Part shown: positions 9,323-17,279 of the stretch, one piece after another
How the letters are laid out: every line of letters begins with the position of its first letter
Numbering within the stretch: position 1 is the stretch's first letter
NCBI GenBank assembly: GCA_963851405.1
Contig: CAWKPB010000001.1
Location: forward strand, 186,001-250,000
Origin: JANPBY01 sp963851405
Lineage (GTDB): Bacteria; Actinomycetota; Actinomycetes; DATJPE01
Direction of reading: 5' to 3'
Length of the DNA stretch: 64,000 nucleotides
Notes under the pieces: generated by a model
What the model was told of the DNA's origin: nothing
The model's database searches: none
The model's input: the letters and a program-made list of their open reading frames with translations, nothing else
Program-made: the position numbers and the translations under genes

Positions 9323-9706
9323 CTAGCGGACGACCTCACCGACGATGACCGAACCGGCGGGCCCCGAGGCGCGTGCGCTGCCTCGATCGAGACGCCAGAG
9401 CGCATACGCCGTCGTGGCTCGATACATCGCCGCCACGAGCCATGCGGCCACCACCGCATCGTCAGCGAGCCCAGGGAACGTCAGCAAGATTTCGGGCAAG
9501 AAGTCGATCGGGGACACGATGTAGAACAAGGCGCCGACCATGAGGAAGATTCGCCCACGACTCACTCCGTCAAAGCGACCGAGCATCACGTCGAGAAAGA
9601 GCCCGGGGATGGAAGCCAGCCGCTGGCCGAACCCCAACGGGCCTTCTGAGGCCGCGGCAGCGGCAGCGGCCGAGACGAACGCCGTCCGTCGACCCGTCTT
9701 CTTCAC
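9323..9706 (-). CDS. DUF1232 (YkvA-type) membrane protein
   Basis: A 127-residue protein starting with GTG at 9706, preceded by GGAGG with 7-base spacing. The core YIVSPIDFLPEILLTFPGLADD is the DUF1232 signature, within two hydrophobic segments (residues ~50-95). The N-terminus is Ala-rich. The gene follows the frameshifted alpha/beta hydrolase by ~90 bases on the same strand and may be the last gene of that operon. The family function is unknown. Confidence 0.8.
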   Translation of the reverse strand: MKKTGRRTAFVSAAAAAAASEGPLGFGQRLASIPGLFLDVMLGRFDGVSRGRIFLMVGALFYIVSPIDFLPEILLTFPGLADDAVVAAWLVAAMYRATTAYALWRLDRGSARASGPAGSVIVGEVVR

Positions 9707-9799
9707 AGCTCCACCTCCAGAGTCGTTGGCCCATCATCCCCTGAAGGGCGCTCTGCGCCCATTCCTGCCGGCGTTGTCGGGGGCGCGCAAACGGCTCAC

Positions 9800-10779
9800 T
9801 CATTGCGGAGACGACGAGATCCGCTCGAGGAGCGCCACCGTGGCCGCGACGATCTGTTGCTGGGCCGCCTCGCGGCTCACCGTCGGGGTGCCGTCGCCGG
9901 GCTGGAGCCCGTAGTCGCCGAAGAAGGAGTGGATCGCCCCGGGGATCTGCGACGAACTCGGTCGCCGGCGGCAGCAGCGCCTTGCGCTCGTCGACCTTCG
10001 CCGGCGTGCTCAGCCCGTCCTCGCTGCCGGTGATCGATGTCGCCGCCAGCGTCGGCACGTCCGGAGATGTCCGACGACGGGGAACGAGGCCCACAGCACC
10101 AGACCGTCGACCTCGGGCTGTGCCCCGGCGTACGACGAGGCGGCGACGCCGCCGAGGCTGTGACCACCGACCGCCCACGGCATCGAGTCGTCGACGTGCG
10201 TCGGCCGCGGCGTCGGGACACAGCAGCTGGAGGTCGTAGGGGCACTTCACGACCACGACCCGGTAGCCCTGCGCGGCGATCTGGCTGGCGAGGACGGCGT
10301 ACGCGCGCGGATCGACCCGCGCACCGCCGTAGAGCACGAGGCCCGCCAGGCGGCTCGGTGGCGGGCTCGTAGACCGTGGCGGTACGACTGTCCGTGCTGG
10401 TGACCCCGGCGCTCGCGGCGAGCGCGTCGAGGGCGGCCAGCGGACGCGACGAACGGCTCGAGCCCAGAACAGCAGCGGCGGCGATCCCCACCCCGGCCGA
10501 CGCGGCGAGCACCCGCAGCCCCGTGCGCGCCGGCCCGGTCGCGGCCGCGGCCGTCGGCGACAGACCGGTGGCCAGCAGCCAGCAGCCGAGCACGAACGCG
10601 AGGAGCAGCGACAGCGGGTAGGCCGGGTGGTTGGCCACCAGAGCGCTCCACGTGCGTACGCGCGACTAGCCAGCGGCACCAGCACCAGCAGCGCGCCGGG
10701 CACGACCCGGGTCCAGCGCCCGCCGTGGTCGTGCGCGTCGTCGACGTCCTCCGGCGGGCTCAGCGTCGGCTTCGGTCAC
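9800..10779 (-). pseudogene. Membrane-anchored alpha/beta hydrolase, broken by several frameshifts
   Basis: Pieces of one protein lie in three frames. The N-terminal membrane helix region is in one (VANHPAYPLSLLLAFVLGCW near 10.6 kb). GLVLYGGARVDPRAYAVLAS and VVVVKCPYDLQLLCPDAA follow near 10.3 kb. The nucleophile elbow VGGHSLGGVAAS with LVLWASFPVVG lies near 10.15 kb, then SITGSEDGLSTPAKVDERK. The C-terminus IHSFFGDYGLQPGDGTP ends at a TGA at 9800. The catalytic Ser (GHSLGG) and probable Asp (GSEDG) survive. GTG at 10779 overlaps the previous stop as GTGA, as in a coupled operon. At least three single-base indels are needed to join the pieces. Intact motifs suggest recent damage or sequencing errors. 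Confidence 0.6.
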
Positions 10780-11132
10780 GTGGCGCCCCGGCGTCTCAGC
10801 GCCTGCGGGTCGATCTCGTCGATCTCGGCGGCCGGGCTGTCCGGGAGCGGTACGCCGATCTGTCGGCGAACCGACTCAGCTCGTCCATCTGCCCGACGAC
10901 CAGTCGCCGAGATCGTGGTTGGTCGTGCAGACGGCGCCGTACACCGATCGCAGCAGGCCCGGTGCCTGTCGGCCAGCGCGGTCGGCCGTCTCCGGCGGCA
11001 ACCCCAGCTCGGTGAGCACCCCGAGATAGAGCTCGTCGCTGGCTGGTGCACGGTCTCGACGGTGCCATCGCGTTGTCGAACGACGTCGTGACGAGCGTCG
11101 TCGAACGAGCGCACGTCCTCGGCGATGCTCAT
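10776..11132 (-). pseudogene. Small helical protein of unknown function, frameshifted
   Basis: It starts MSIAEDVRSFDDARHDVVRQ at 11132, where ATGA overlaps the TetR stop. The coherent protein continues in other frames: DELYLGVLTELGLPPETADR, LLRSVYGAVCTTNHDLGDW, VVGQMDELSRFADR, and finally SPAAEIDEIDPQALRRRGAT. At least two or three indels separate these pieces. The product would be ~118 residues, mostly helical, without membrane segments or a signal. I do not recognise the family. Overlapping junctions on both sides tie it to the TetR and hydrolase genes. Confidence 0.45.
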
Positions 11133-11863
11133 CCGGCCACCTTCTTCGTCTCGGTGGCCTCCGGTGTCCTTGACGCGCGCTTGGCCGGGCCTTGCGAGTC
11201 CCGGGGGCAGCGCCCAGAGCGGCGATCGTCCGCCGGCGCAGCCGACGGATTCGGGCCGACTCGAGCTGCGCCACCGAGCATGACCACGTGCAGCCGCGCG
11301 GCCAGACCCTCGCGCAGCTCCTCGAGCCGCGCCTCGTCGTCCTCGGGCGTGGCGAGCAGCTCGGTGGTGCTCTCGAGCAGCACGGCGAGCAGCAGCTGCG
11401 CGACGGTCTCTCGGTCGGCGGGGCGCAGGCCCGGCACCAGGTCCGGCAGGGCCCCCGCCACCCGCGACATGAAGAAGTCGAGCTCGTGGGCGATGGCGGC
11501 GCGGACCCGCGGCGACCCCCCGTTCGCGCCTGGTTGACGAACTGCACCAGGTCGGCCGCGCCGTGCACATACGTCTCGTAGCCGTACGCGAGCCCGCTCG
11601 ACGACGTCGTCGAGCGGAAGGTCGACGTCGAGGGTGCCGCGCATCAGCCGGCGCAGGTCGAGCCCGAGCTCGTCGACGACCGCGAGCCCGAGCTCGTCCA
11701 TGTCGTCGAAGTGCCGGTAGAACGACGTGGGCACCAGACCCGCGGTCTTGGTGACCTCGCGCAGGCTGATCGAGGCGAAGTTCGCGCCGTCGCCGATGAT
11801 CCGCAGCACCGAGTCGATCAGGGCACCGCGGGTGAGCGCCTTCTGCTCGGCTCGGGTCACCAT
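11129..11863 (-). CDS. TetR-family transcriptional regulator (internal compensating frameshifts)
   Basis: The frame is open for 244 residues. The N-terminal helix-turn-helix is clear (ISLREVTKTAGLVPTSFYRH, then FDDMDEL). Between roughly 11605 and 11520 the sensible protein moves to another frame (YGYETYVHGAADLVQFVNQ) and then returns to VRAAIAHELDFFMSRVAGAL. So there is a pair of compensating indels, and ~28 residues of the simple translation are probably wrong. The start overlaps the end of the ATP-grasp gene, and the stop overlaps the next ATG. It probably regulates its own four-gene operon. The ligand is unknown. Confidence 0.75.
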   Translation of the reverse strand: MVTRAEQKALTRGALIDSVLRIIGDGANFASISLREVTKTAGLVPTSFYRHFDDMDELGLAVVDELGLDLRRLMRGTLDVDLPLDDVVERARVRLRDVCARRGRPGAVRQPGANGGSPRVRAAIAHELDFFMSRVAGALPDLVPGLRPADRETVAQLLLAVLLESTTELLATPEDDEARLEELREGLAARLHVVMLGGAARVGPNPSAAPADDRRSGRCPRDSQGPAKRASRTPEATETKKVAG

Positions 11864-13213
11864 GCGGCGACCTCCTGGATGACCGGCCTGCCGGTAGCGG
11901 TGCGGCTCGACGGCACTTGAGCAGCGGCGAGCAACCGATCCCTCAGGTAGGTGAAGTTCTCCCACTTCTTGAAGATCGTCAGCTTGTAGTCGCACCCGGG
12001 CGGGAAGATGTTGCCCTCCAGGTAGACCGGGCCATCGTCGGTGAGCAGCACGTCCCAGCTGACCTCGACGTGCGCCGGCAACTCGTTGTGCAGCCCGATG
12101 CAGGCCTCGATCACGTCGTTGAGCTCCGGCACCTCGATGCCGGTCCAGTCGCCGTCGCTCTGCGGGCGGATCGGCTGACCGACGCGGCTCTGCTCGTAGT
12201 TGATCAGGTGCGTGTCGAGGTCGAAGTACGCCGTGGAGTTCGAACCCTCGTCCGCGGGCAGGAACACCGCAGCGATCAGCTCGGCCTCGCCGTCGACGTT
12301 GAGCGTCATCACCCGGAAGCTGCTGACCGGGAACGGCGCGCGCATCCGCTCGAGCTTCTCGATCACCGCGTTCGTGTAGGTCGCCGAGGATCCACTCGCG
12401 CAGCTCCTCCGGGGTGCACTGCTCCGGCTCGTCCGCCGCTACGCTCCTTGTCGTCGCACCGGTAGATGCGCGCCTCGGCGTCCCACTCCCAGGTGCGCAG
12501 GTACTGGCCGGCGCCGCCCTTGGTCGGCTTGATCACGAACGAGTCCTCGGGGATCTCGCCCTTGAGCACGCCGTCCTTCATGACGCCGTACTGCGCGCGT
12601 CGCGTGGTGCCCTCGGGCAGGTGGGTCTGGAAGAAGTCGTGCCAGAAGACCTTCGACGAGTGCTTGAGCGCGTGGTCGGGGCTCCAGCCCATCCGCTGCT
12701 GCTTGTAGCTGTGCATGCGTGAACATGGTCACGAGCATCACGTTGTAGTTCGACCAGCCCATGAAGTTGAACGGCCGGAACAGCGGCGGGATCTCGGTCT
12801 GCTTCACCTTGCGCAGGTACGGCGGCAGGATCGCCACGGCGGCGAGCGACGCGAACGGCGTGAGCGCCATGCCGATGGGGGTCACGAACGTCATGAACGG
12901 CGCGGCGTGCGCACCGGTCTCCTCGTTGGAGATCCGGTAGGCGAGGCTCTGGTAGAAGTGCCGCATCCCCAGGAAGCTCACCTTGGGGTGGCCCGAGCAT
13001 CAGCGAGTAGTACGCCCGCCACACGCGGGCGGTGTCCTTCCAGTAGCCCTGGTACTGCCAGTTCGCGGCGTCGGGCTGCCCGAGCCGCGCGAAGTAGTCG
13101 GGCCAGATCGGTGGCGGTGATCGCGAGATGCGCTTCGACCCGGCTGCGACGGTGACGGCGTCGCGCACCGTCTCAGCGGCCCAGGATTTCGTGCGACCCG
13201 TGGTGCTGCCCAT
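11857..13213 (-). pseudogene. ATP-grasp protein (sugar-transfer-associated type), three frameshifts
   Basis: It begins MGSTTGRTKSWAAETVRDAV at 13213, after a strong GGGAGG site. It continues in shifted frames: MSFLGMRHFYQSLAYRISNE with a hydrophobic pair near MTFVTPIGMALTPFASLAAV, then SYKQQRMGWSPDHALKHSSK, the ATP-grasp nucleotide loop SFVIKPTKGGAGQYLRTWEW, and the C-terminal metal-binding part WDVLLTDDGPVYLEGNIFPP. Indels are needed near 12.98, 12.72 and 12.42 kb. Restored length is ~452 residues. This matches ATP-grasp enzymes placed with sugar-transfer genes, though no such genes adjoin it. It may be membrane-associated through the central hydrophobic part. Confidence 0.6.
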
Positions 13214-13516
13214 GACGGACCCTCCCTTGCGTTGGACGTTCGGCCCGGAGCAGGCCCCCGGGCGGGGTTTGGCGGTCGGTCGCCCGAGCCGTGCTCTGTG
13301 TCTGGGTGCGAGCCAGTACGCAGGGACGAGACACTCGGTGACTCGCGAAAGGAGGTTCGACAAACTGCCCAGCAGAGGTGATCTATCAGACTTTTTGGCT
13401 ATACGACTCGCATCCGGGTACGAAGACAATGGTGGACATGCGTTCACTGAAAGGTGTAGGAACTGCTGAGCGCAGCAGACCACCAGCCGGCCCGGACCTG
13501 CGAGGAGAGGGATGAC
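13214..13516. other. Divergent intergenic region, ATP-grasp / phasin-like genes
   Basis: 303 bases between divergent starts. A relatively AT-rich patch near 13380-13406 (TCTATCAGAC, then a T-run and TATACG at 13400-13405) could supply a -10 element for the plus-strand genes. I see no operator-like palindrome or RNA gene here. Confidence 0.35.
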
Positions 13517-13874
13517 ATGAGCAAGGCCAGCAACACCAGCACCCGCATCCGACTCGACGTCGCACGACGTCACCGAGCCGATCAAGAACGCCATCCACTC
13601 CGGCATGGGCGCCATCGAGACGACGGTGCTGGCGGCAGCCGAGATCCCGCTCAGCGTGCTCAAGTCGCTCGGGGTTTCCGACGAGGCCATGGAGGCCGCC
13701 CGCGAGGGCCACGCTCAGCTCGTCCGCGGCATCCACAGCGCGCTGGACACGGTCGCGATGGGCGTCACCGACACCACGGCCGGGATCGCCTCCGGCATCA
13801 CCAACGGCGTCTCCAGCGCCGCCGCGGCAGCCGGCGACGTCGGCGAGAAGATGACGGCATCGTCCTCGTCGTGA
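13517..13874 (+). CDS. Phasin-like helical protein, one frameshift near the start
   Basis: GAGGAGAGGG precedes the ATG. After MSKASNTSTR the sensible frame moves by one base to SDSTSHDVTEPIKNAIHSGM, then continues GAIETTVLAAAEIPLSVLKS and ends with Ala/Gly/Ser-rich helix and SSSS. The 358-base span is not a multiple of three, which fits one missing or extra base near 13545. The ~118-residue amphipathic helical product resembles granule-associated phasins or apolipoprotein-like proteins in composition; this is a resemblance, not a family assignment. It heads a plus-strand set divergent from the ATP-grasp operon. Confidence 0.5.
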
Positions 13875-13972
13875 TCGACCAGGCGGCCAGGGCACCACGG
13901 CCACCCCTCGGCCCCGGCCCCCGGCCCCCTGCGCCGACGCCACCGAGCCCTGACGCACCGTGGAGCGCCGAC

Positions 13973-14643
13973 CATGACCGACTCGCCGACGCCGACCGCA
14001 GATCCTCTCGACCCTGCAGATGCAGGGGCGGCGAGGCCGCCTGGGTGCTCTCGGCGCACGTCTATGCCCTGCTCGTCCCGCTCGCGTTCTGCGTCGCGGT
14101 GATCATCGCGACGTGGGACTACCTCGTCCACGACGTACCACCCGTTCCTGTTCTTCGTCGCGGCCTGCCTGCTCTCCGCCGGCGGCGCGTTCGAGGCGGC
14201 CCAGAACACGCTCGACAACTGGTACCTGACCGCCGGACTCCCCGAGCGCCAACGGGGTCGGACTGTGCGACTTCCTGTTCTACCTGACTGGTCACCGCCG
14301 GCCAGGCCGTGAGCGCCATCGCGATCGCTGGTGACCGCTGGTGGGTCGTCGCGATTGCCGTCGGCGCCGTCGTCGCCGTACCGCCCGTGTACTTCCGGAA
14401 CGGCCCGTACTTCGCGCCGTTGTCGGTCTCGAGCCTGCTCGCGATCGGACTCGCGTTCGAGGCGTTCGGCGACCCGGCGGTCTTCCTGCAGCTGCTCGCC
14501 GTCGCAGCGACGATGTTCTTCTTCGGGCTGCTGCTGCGCACCCAGGCACAGGTGCTGCACGGCTTCACCACGCGTCGCGGCGTCTCGGGCGCGTGGTTCT
14601 CGTCTGGGCCATCGCCGGCCGGAATCGAGCGGCACGCCCATGA
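13973..14643 (+). pseudogene. Polytopic membrane protein, several frameshifts
   Basis: ATG at 13973 follows GGAG. Hydrophobic segments appear successively in different frames: WVLSAHVYALLVPLAFCVAV, then HPFLFFVAACLLSAGGAFEA, DRWWVVAIAVGAVVAVPPVY, LSVSSLLAIGLAFEAFGDPA and VFLQLLAVAATMFFFGLLL. It ends FLVWAIAGRNRAARP at a TGA at 14641-14643, which overlaps the next ATG as ATGA. Restored, it would be ~223 residues with about six helices. At least four indels are required. I do not recognise the family. The coupling pattern mirrors the minus-strand operon. Confidence 0.5.
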
Positions 14644-14837
14644 GCTGGACGACGATCCTCGCCGTGACCTTCGCCGTGGTCGTCGCGGGGATTGCCGTGC
14701 GTCCGGCCTGTTGCCGCCTTCCCCCGAGCTGTGCGAGCCGTCACACTGGCCATCTGACCACAGACATGGAACGCTACTTGACGACGACGACCGGCGTGGA
14801 CCCGGCGTCACGCAGGTGTCGGATCTCGACGCCGTAG
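14640..14837 (+). CDS. Short membrane-segment ORF, doubtful
   Basis: It begins MSWTTILAVTFAVVVAGIAV, a plausible single membrane helix, with an ATGA overlap to the upstream stop. After ~22 residues the composition becomes Arg/Thr/Ser-rich and unlike protein, so a further indel is likely. Only the N-terminal helix is supported. Confidence 0.3.
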   Translation: MSWTTILAVTFAVVVAGIAVRPACCRLPPSCASRHTGHLTTDMERYLTTTTGVDPASRRCRISTP

Positions 14838-14858
14838 CCGAGGAGGAGACGGACCACG

Positions 14859-15117
14859 ATGCCGAACTTCACGTTGGAGGAGAACGCCGCAGGCGATCTA
14901 CGACAAGAGCATCGACGCCACGCCTCGGCTGTTCCGCGGCAACACGCGGGACGGCCTCAACAAGATCCTGATGGAGCGCTTCGGCGAGGACTCCCCCATC
15001 GACGAGGCCGCGATCGTCCAAGTCATCAAGGACAACACCCCGACCGCCTTCCTCGGCCGCGGGATGAAGGCGATCACTCCGCTGCTGACCGACCCAAGTC
15101 TCGCTGACCCCTCCTAG
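14859..15117 (+). CDS. Small conserved-looking soluble protein, one frameshift
   Basis: GAGGAGGAG precedes the ATG. After MPNFTLEENAA the protein continues one frame over as QAIYDKSIDATPRLFRGNTR, then LNKILMERFGEDSPIDEAAI and TPTAFLGRGMKAITPLLTDP, and stops at TAG 15115-15117. The span is 259 bases, so a single indel near 14890 explains it. The restored product is ~85 residues. No family recognised. The stop lies inside the first copy of a 19-bp tandem repeat. Confidence 0.5.
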
Positions 15118-15141
15118 CGGAACGCTGACCCCTCCTAGCGG
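15102..15141. repeat. 19-bp tandem direct repeat
   Basis: CGCTGACCCCTCCTAGCGG occurs at 15102-15120 and again, identically, at 15123-15141, separated by AA. The first copy overlaps the end of the small plus-strand gene. It could be a local duplication or a paired protein-binding site. Confidence 0.7.
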
Positions 15142-15157
15142 GACTCGGCCGCGCGTT

Positions 15158-15643
15158 TCAGGCTGCCAGCAGCGCGTCGATCTGACCGAGTGCCTCGCGG
15201 ATCCCCTCAGCCATGCCCATCTGCACCAGCTGCTCGAGGTCGTTCACCGTGGCGAAGTGAGTGACCATCGTCATCCGCGTCCCGGTGCCGACGAAGTCCA
15301 GGGTCACCGCCATGTGCGTGGTTGGCATCGTGGCGCTTGGCTCACCCTTGTCGTCCGCGAAGCCGTCCTCGAGGGCCAGCGCCCGCGGCCCGTCGATCCG
15401 CTCGAAGCGCCACCAGCCGTGGAACTTTTCGCCTGCTGGCCCGGTCATGAAGTACGACGCACGACCGCCCTCGACGAAGTCGTAATCAACGAACGTCGCC
15501 GGATAGCTCGGCGGTCCCCACCAACGCTCAAGTTGCCGCGGGTCGGCCCAGACCTGCCAGATCCGCTCTGGTGGCGCACCGAACTCCGAGGTCACACTCA
15601 TCGTCAACGCCTGCACGTCTTGAACCACGTCCAACACCGTCAT
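15158..15643 (-). CDS. SRPBCC/AHSA1 domain protein
   Basis: A 161-residue START-like fold protein with the AHSA1 signature: APPERIWQVWADPRQLERWW at the N-terminus, then GPPSYPATFVDYDF, WWRFERIDGPRALALEDGFA and the C-terminal helix EQLVQMGMAEGIREALGQID. There is no signal peptide. An ArsR-type repressor gene lies 80 bases upstream on the same strand, the usual pairing for this family. Members are hydrophobic-ligand-binding proteins; the ligand and role are unknown. It is the second of two such modules here. Confidence 0.8.
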   Translation of the reverse strand: MTVLDVVQDVQALTMSVTSEFGAPPERIWQVWADPRQLERWWGPPSYPATFVDYDFVEGGRASYFMTGPAGEKFHGWWRFERIDGPRALALEDGFADDKGEPSATMPTTHMAVTLDFVGTGTRMTMVTHFATVNDLEQLVQMGMAEGIREALGQIDALLAA

Positions 15644-15723
15644 GCCTGATCTCCTTCGCTTCGTTGCCTTGGGCCGAGCTTGAGTTGCCGTTCGCTCAGA
15701 GCCACCGGTGGTCCTTCACCTGC

Positions 15724-16056
15724 CTAGTCAGCGGTCAGCAGAGCGTCGATGCGATCGACACGCCCCCTCCAGATTTCTTCGTAGTCGGCGAGCAACCGCG
15801 CTGCCGCCCGTACGGCCGCCGGATTCCCGCTCACCAGCCGTTCCCGTCCGCGCCGTCGCTTGGACACCAGGTCCGCACGCTCAAGCACAGCGACGTGCTT
15901 TTGCACCGCCGCGAAACTCATGGCGTAGCGGTGAGCGAGCGAAGTCACGGACTCCTCGTGATGCATGACGCGGACCACGATGTCCCGTCGGGTGGCATCA
16001 GCGAGAGCCGCGAAGACGCGGTCCGCACCTTCGTCTGAAGCAAGATCTACAACCAT
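15724..16056 (-). CDS. ArsR-family repressor (first module)
   Basis: A 110-residue winged-helix protein: VFAALADATRRDIVVRVMHH, then SVTSLAHRYAMSFAAVQKHV and ERADLVSKRRRGRERLVSG. No metal-binding Cys pair is visible. A perfect 10-bp inverted repeat (16045-16068) spans its ATG at 16056, so binding would block its own transcription or translation. There is no Shine-Dalgarno sequence before the ATG, which suggests a leaderless transcript. It probably controls itself and the AHSA1 gene downstream. Confidence 0.85.
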   Translation of the reverse strand: MVVDLASDEGADRVFAALADATRRDIVVRVMHHEESVTSLAHRYAMSFAAVQKHVAVLERADLVSKRRRGRERLVSGNPAAVRAAARLLADYEEIWRGRVDRIDALLTAD

Positions 16057-16068
16057 TTGGTTGTAGAT
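16045..16068. promoter_or_regulatory. Palindromic operator overlapping an ArsR start codon
   Basis: ATCTACAACC and GGTTGTAGAT are perfect 10-bp arms with a 4-base spacer. The repeat covers the ATG of the adjacent ArsR gene. Position and symmetry fit an autoregulatory operator for a dimeric winged-helix repressor. Confidence 0.6.
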
Positions 16069-16080
16069 TAACTCTGACCG

Positions 16081-16563
16081 TCATCGTGCGTCAAGGTCCT
16101 CCAAGAGCACCGCCAGCCGGTCGTACCCGATCTCCATCCCACCGGTCATACCCGTGCCGAGCACCATGTCGCGCACCTCTTCGCTGGGCAGCCGCATGGT
16201 CAGCATCACCGTTGTACGGCCGACGACCTCGGAGAACTCCGTGATGACACGCATCGGCGGGTTGTCCCCGAAGTACTCGTCGTGCACGGTGCGTGCGGGC
16301 GGGTCGAATTCGAGGTACTCGCCGTGCATCTCGAAGTAGGTGGACGCGTCGTCGCCCTGTTGCCAGCCATAGCGCCAGGCCCCGCCGACCCGGGCATCGA
16401 CCTCACAGACGACCATGTCCCATCCGTCCGGACCGAGGCACCAGGCTTGCAGGTGCTTCGGCTCGAAGTGCGCCTCCCACACCAGCGCGCGGGGGGCGTC
16501 AAAAGTCCTAGTCACGACGATGTCGGTGGGAGTCGTCGTGTCCACAGTCATGGTTCCGATCAT
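16081..16563 (-). CDS. SRPBCC/AHSA1 domain protein (second module)
   Basis: A 160-residue protein with TRTFDAPRALVWEAHFEPKH, then WCLGPDGWDMVVCEVDARVG, MRVITEFSEVVGRTTVMLTM and TGGMEIGYDRLAVLLEDLD. This is the canonical AHSA1 layout (Activator of Hsp90 homologue 1-like). Its ATG overlaps the end of the upstream ArsR gene (16560-16563), so the pair is translationally coupled. It is clearly related to the AHSA1 protein of the adjacent module but diverged, consistent with an old duplication. Confidence 0.85.
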   Translation of the reverse strand: MIGTMTVDTTTPTDIVVTRTFDAPRALVWEAHFEPKHLQAWCLGPDGWDMVVCEVDARVGGAWRYGWQQGDDASTYFEMHGEYLEFDPPARTVHDEYFGDNPPMRVITEFSEVVGRTTVMLTMRLPSEEVRDMVLGTGMTGGMEIGYDRLAVLLEDLDAR

Positions 16564-16925
16564 GTTCGGTCTCCTGGTGAGCTGATTGGGTCCGGGCTTG
16601 TTCGGGTCTGCAGTTCACGCAAGTAGTCGTCCAACCGCGCGTAGTGCGCCTCCCAGTGGCGGCGAAATCCCCAGGCGTAGTCGGCGACCTCCTTCAGGGG
16701 GGTGGCCTCCAGCGCGCACGGCCGCCACTGGGCCTGCCGGCCTTGGACGATCAGTCCGGCGCGTTCCAGCACCCGAAGGTGCCTGGAGATGGCCGGACCC
16801 GTGATCGAGAACGGCTCCGCGAGCTCCCCCACGGTGGCCGGCCCCTTCGTGAGGCGATCAAGGATTGCCCGGCGCGTGGGGTCGGCCAGCGCAGCGAGGG
16901 TCACGCTGAGTCGGTCTTCCGACAA
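16560..16925 (-). CDS. ArsR-family repressor (second module)
   Basis: A 121-residue winged-helix protein: LAALADPTRRAILDRLTKGP, then TVGELAEPFSITGPAISRHL and LERAGLIVQGRQAQWRPCAL, the usual pattern of ArsR proteins paired with AHSA1 genes. The start is taken as TTG at 16925, with AAGGG ten bases before it; an in-frame GTG seven codons in would also leave the domain intact. A perfect 9-bp inverted repeat lies 30 bases upstream. The gene overlaps the AHSA1 gene it precedes. Confidence 0.85.
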   Translation of the reverse strand: MSEDRLSVTLAALADPTRRAILDRLTKGPATVGELAEPFSITGPAISRHLRVLERAGLIVQGRQAQWRPCALEATPLKEVADYAWGFRRHWEAHYARLDDYLRELQTRTSPDPISSPGDRT

Positions 16926-16954
16926 TCTATTGACCCTTCATATTTAACTTTTCA

Positions 16955-16980
16955 GTTATCTAAGCGCGAAGTTAGATAAC
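16955..16980. promoter_or_regulatory. Palindromic operator upstream of the second ArsR gene
   Basis: GTTATCTAA (16955-16963) and TTAGATAAC (16972-16980) are perfect 9-bp arms with an 8-base spacer, in the short AT-rich region before the ArsR start. Probable autoregulatory site. Confidence 0.55.
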
Positions 16981-17042
16981 CAGAGCAGCGAGGGGTTGTC
17001 AACGTCCCTCGAACGCGAGGCACTCGCGGCTACCGTGAGGGC

Positions 17043-17279
17043 ATGAGCCATGTGCATGTTGAACCAGCAGACCGGTCCTGGACCGCCACCAAGGTGATCG
17101 CCATCCTGGCGGCGATCTTCACCGCCGGCTACATGCTCCCCTGGGCTATCGCAGCCGTACGAGACGTCAGGCACTGGGGCGTCTTCTGGGTCAACCTGCT
17201 CTTGGGCTGGACGATCATCGGTTGGATCGTCGCGCTCATCATGTCCCTGCGCAGGCAACGCCTAACCATGTCCAGCTAG
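17043..17279 (+). CDS. Superinfection-immunity-like membrane protein
   Basis: A 78-residue protein with two membrane helices (ATKVIAILAAIFTAGYMLPW and FWVNLLLGWTIIGWIVALIM). The segment YMLPWAIAAVRDVRH followed by NLLLGWTIIGWIVAL matches the Imm superinfection-immunity family known from phage T4, which is also widespread in bacterial chromosomes. The stop TAG overlaps the GTG start of the following secreted nuclease gene. In phages the family blocks DNA injection; the chromosomal role is unknown. Confidence 0.8.
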   Translation: MSHVHVEPADRSWTATKVIAILAAIFTAGYMLPWAIAAVRDVRHWGVFWVNLLLGWTIIGWIVALIMSLRRQRLTMSS

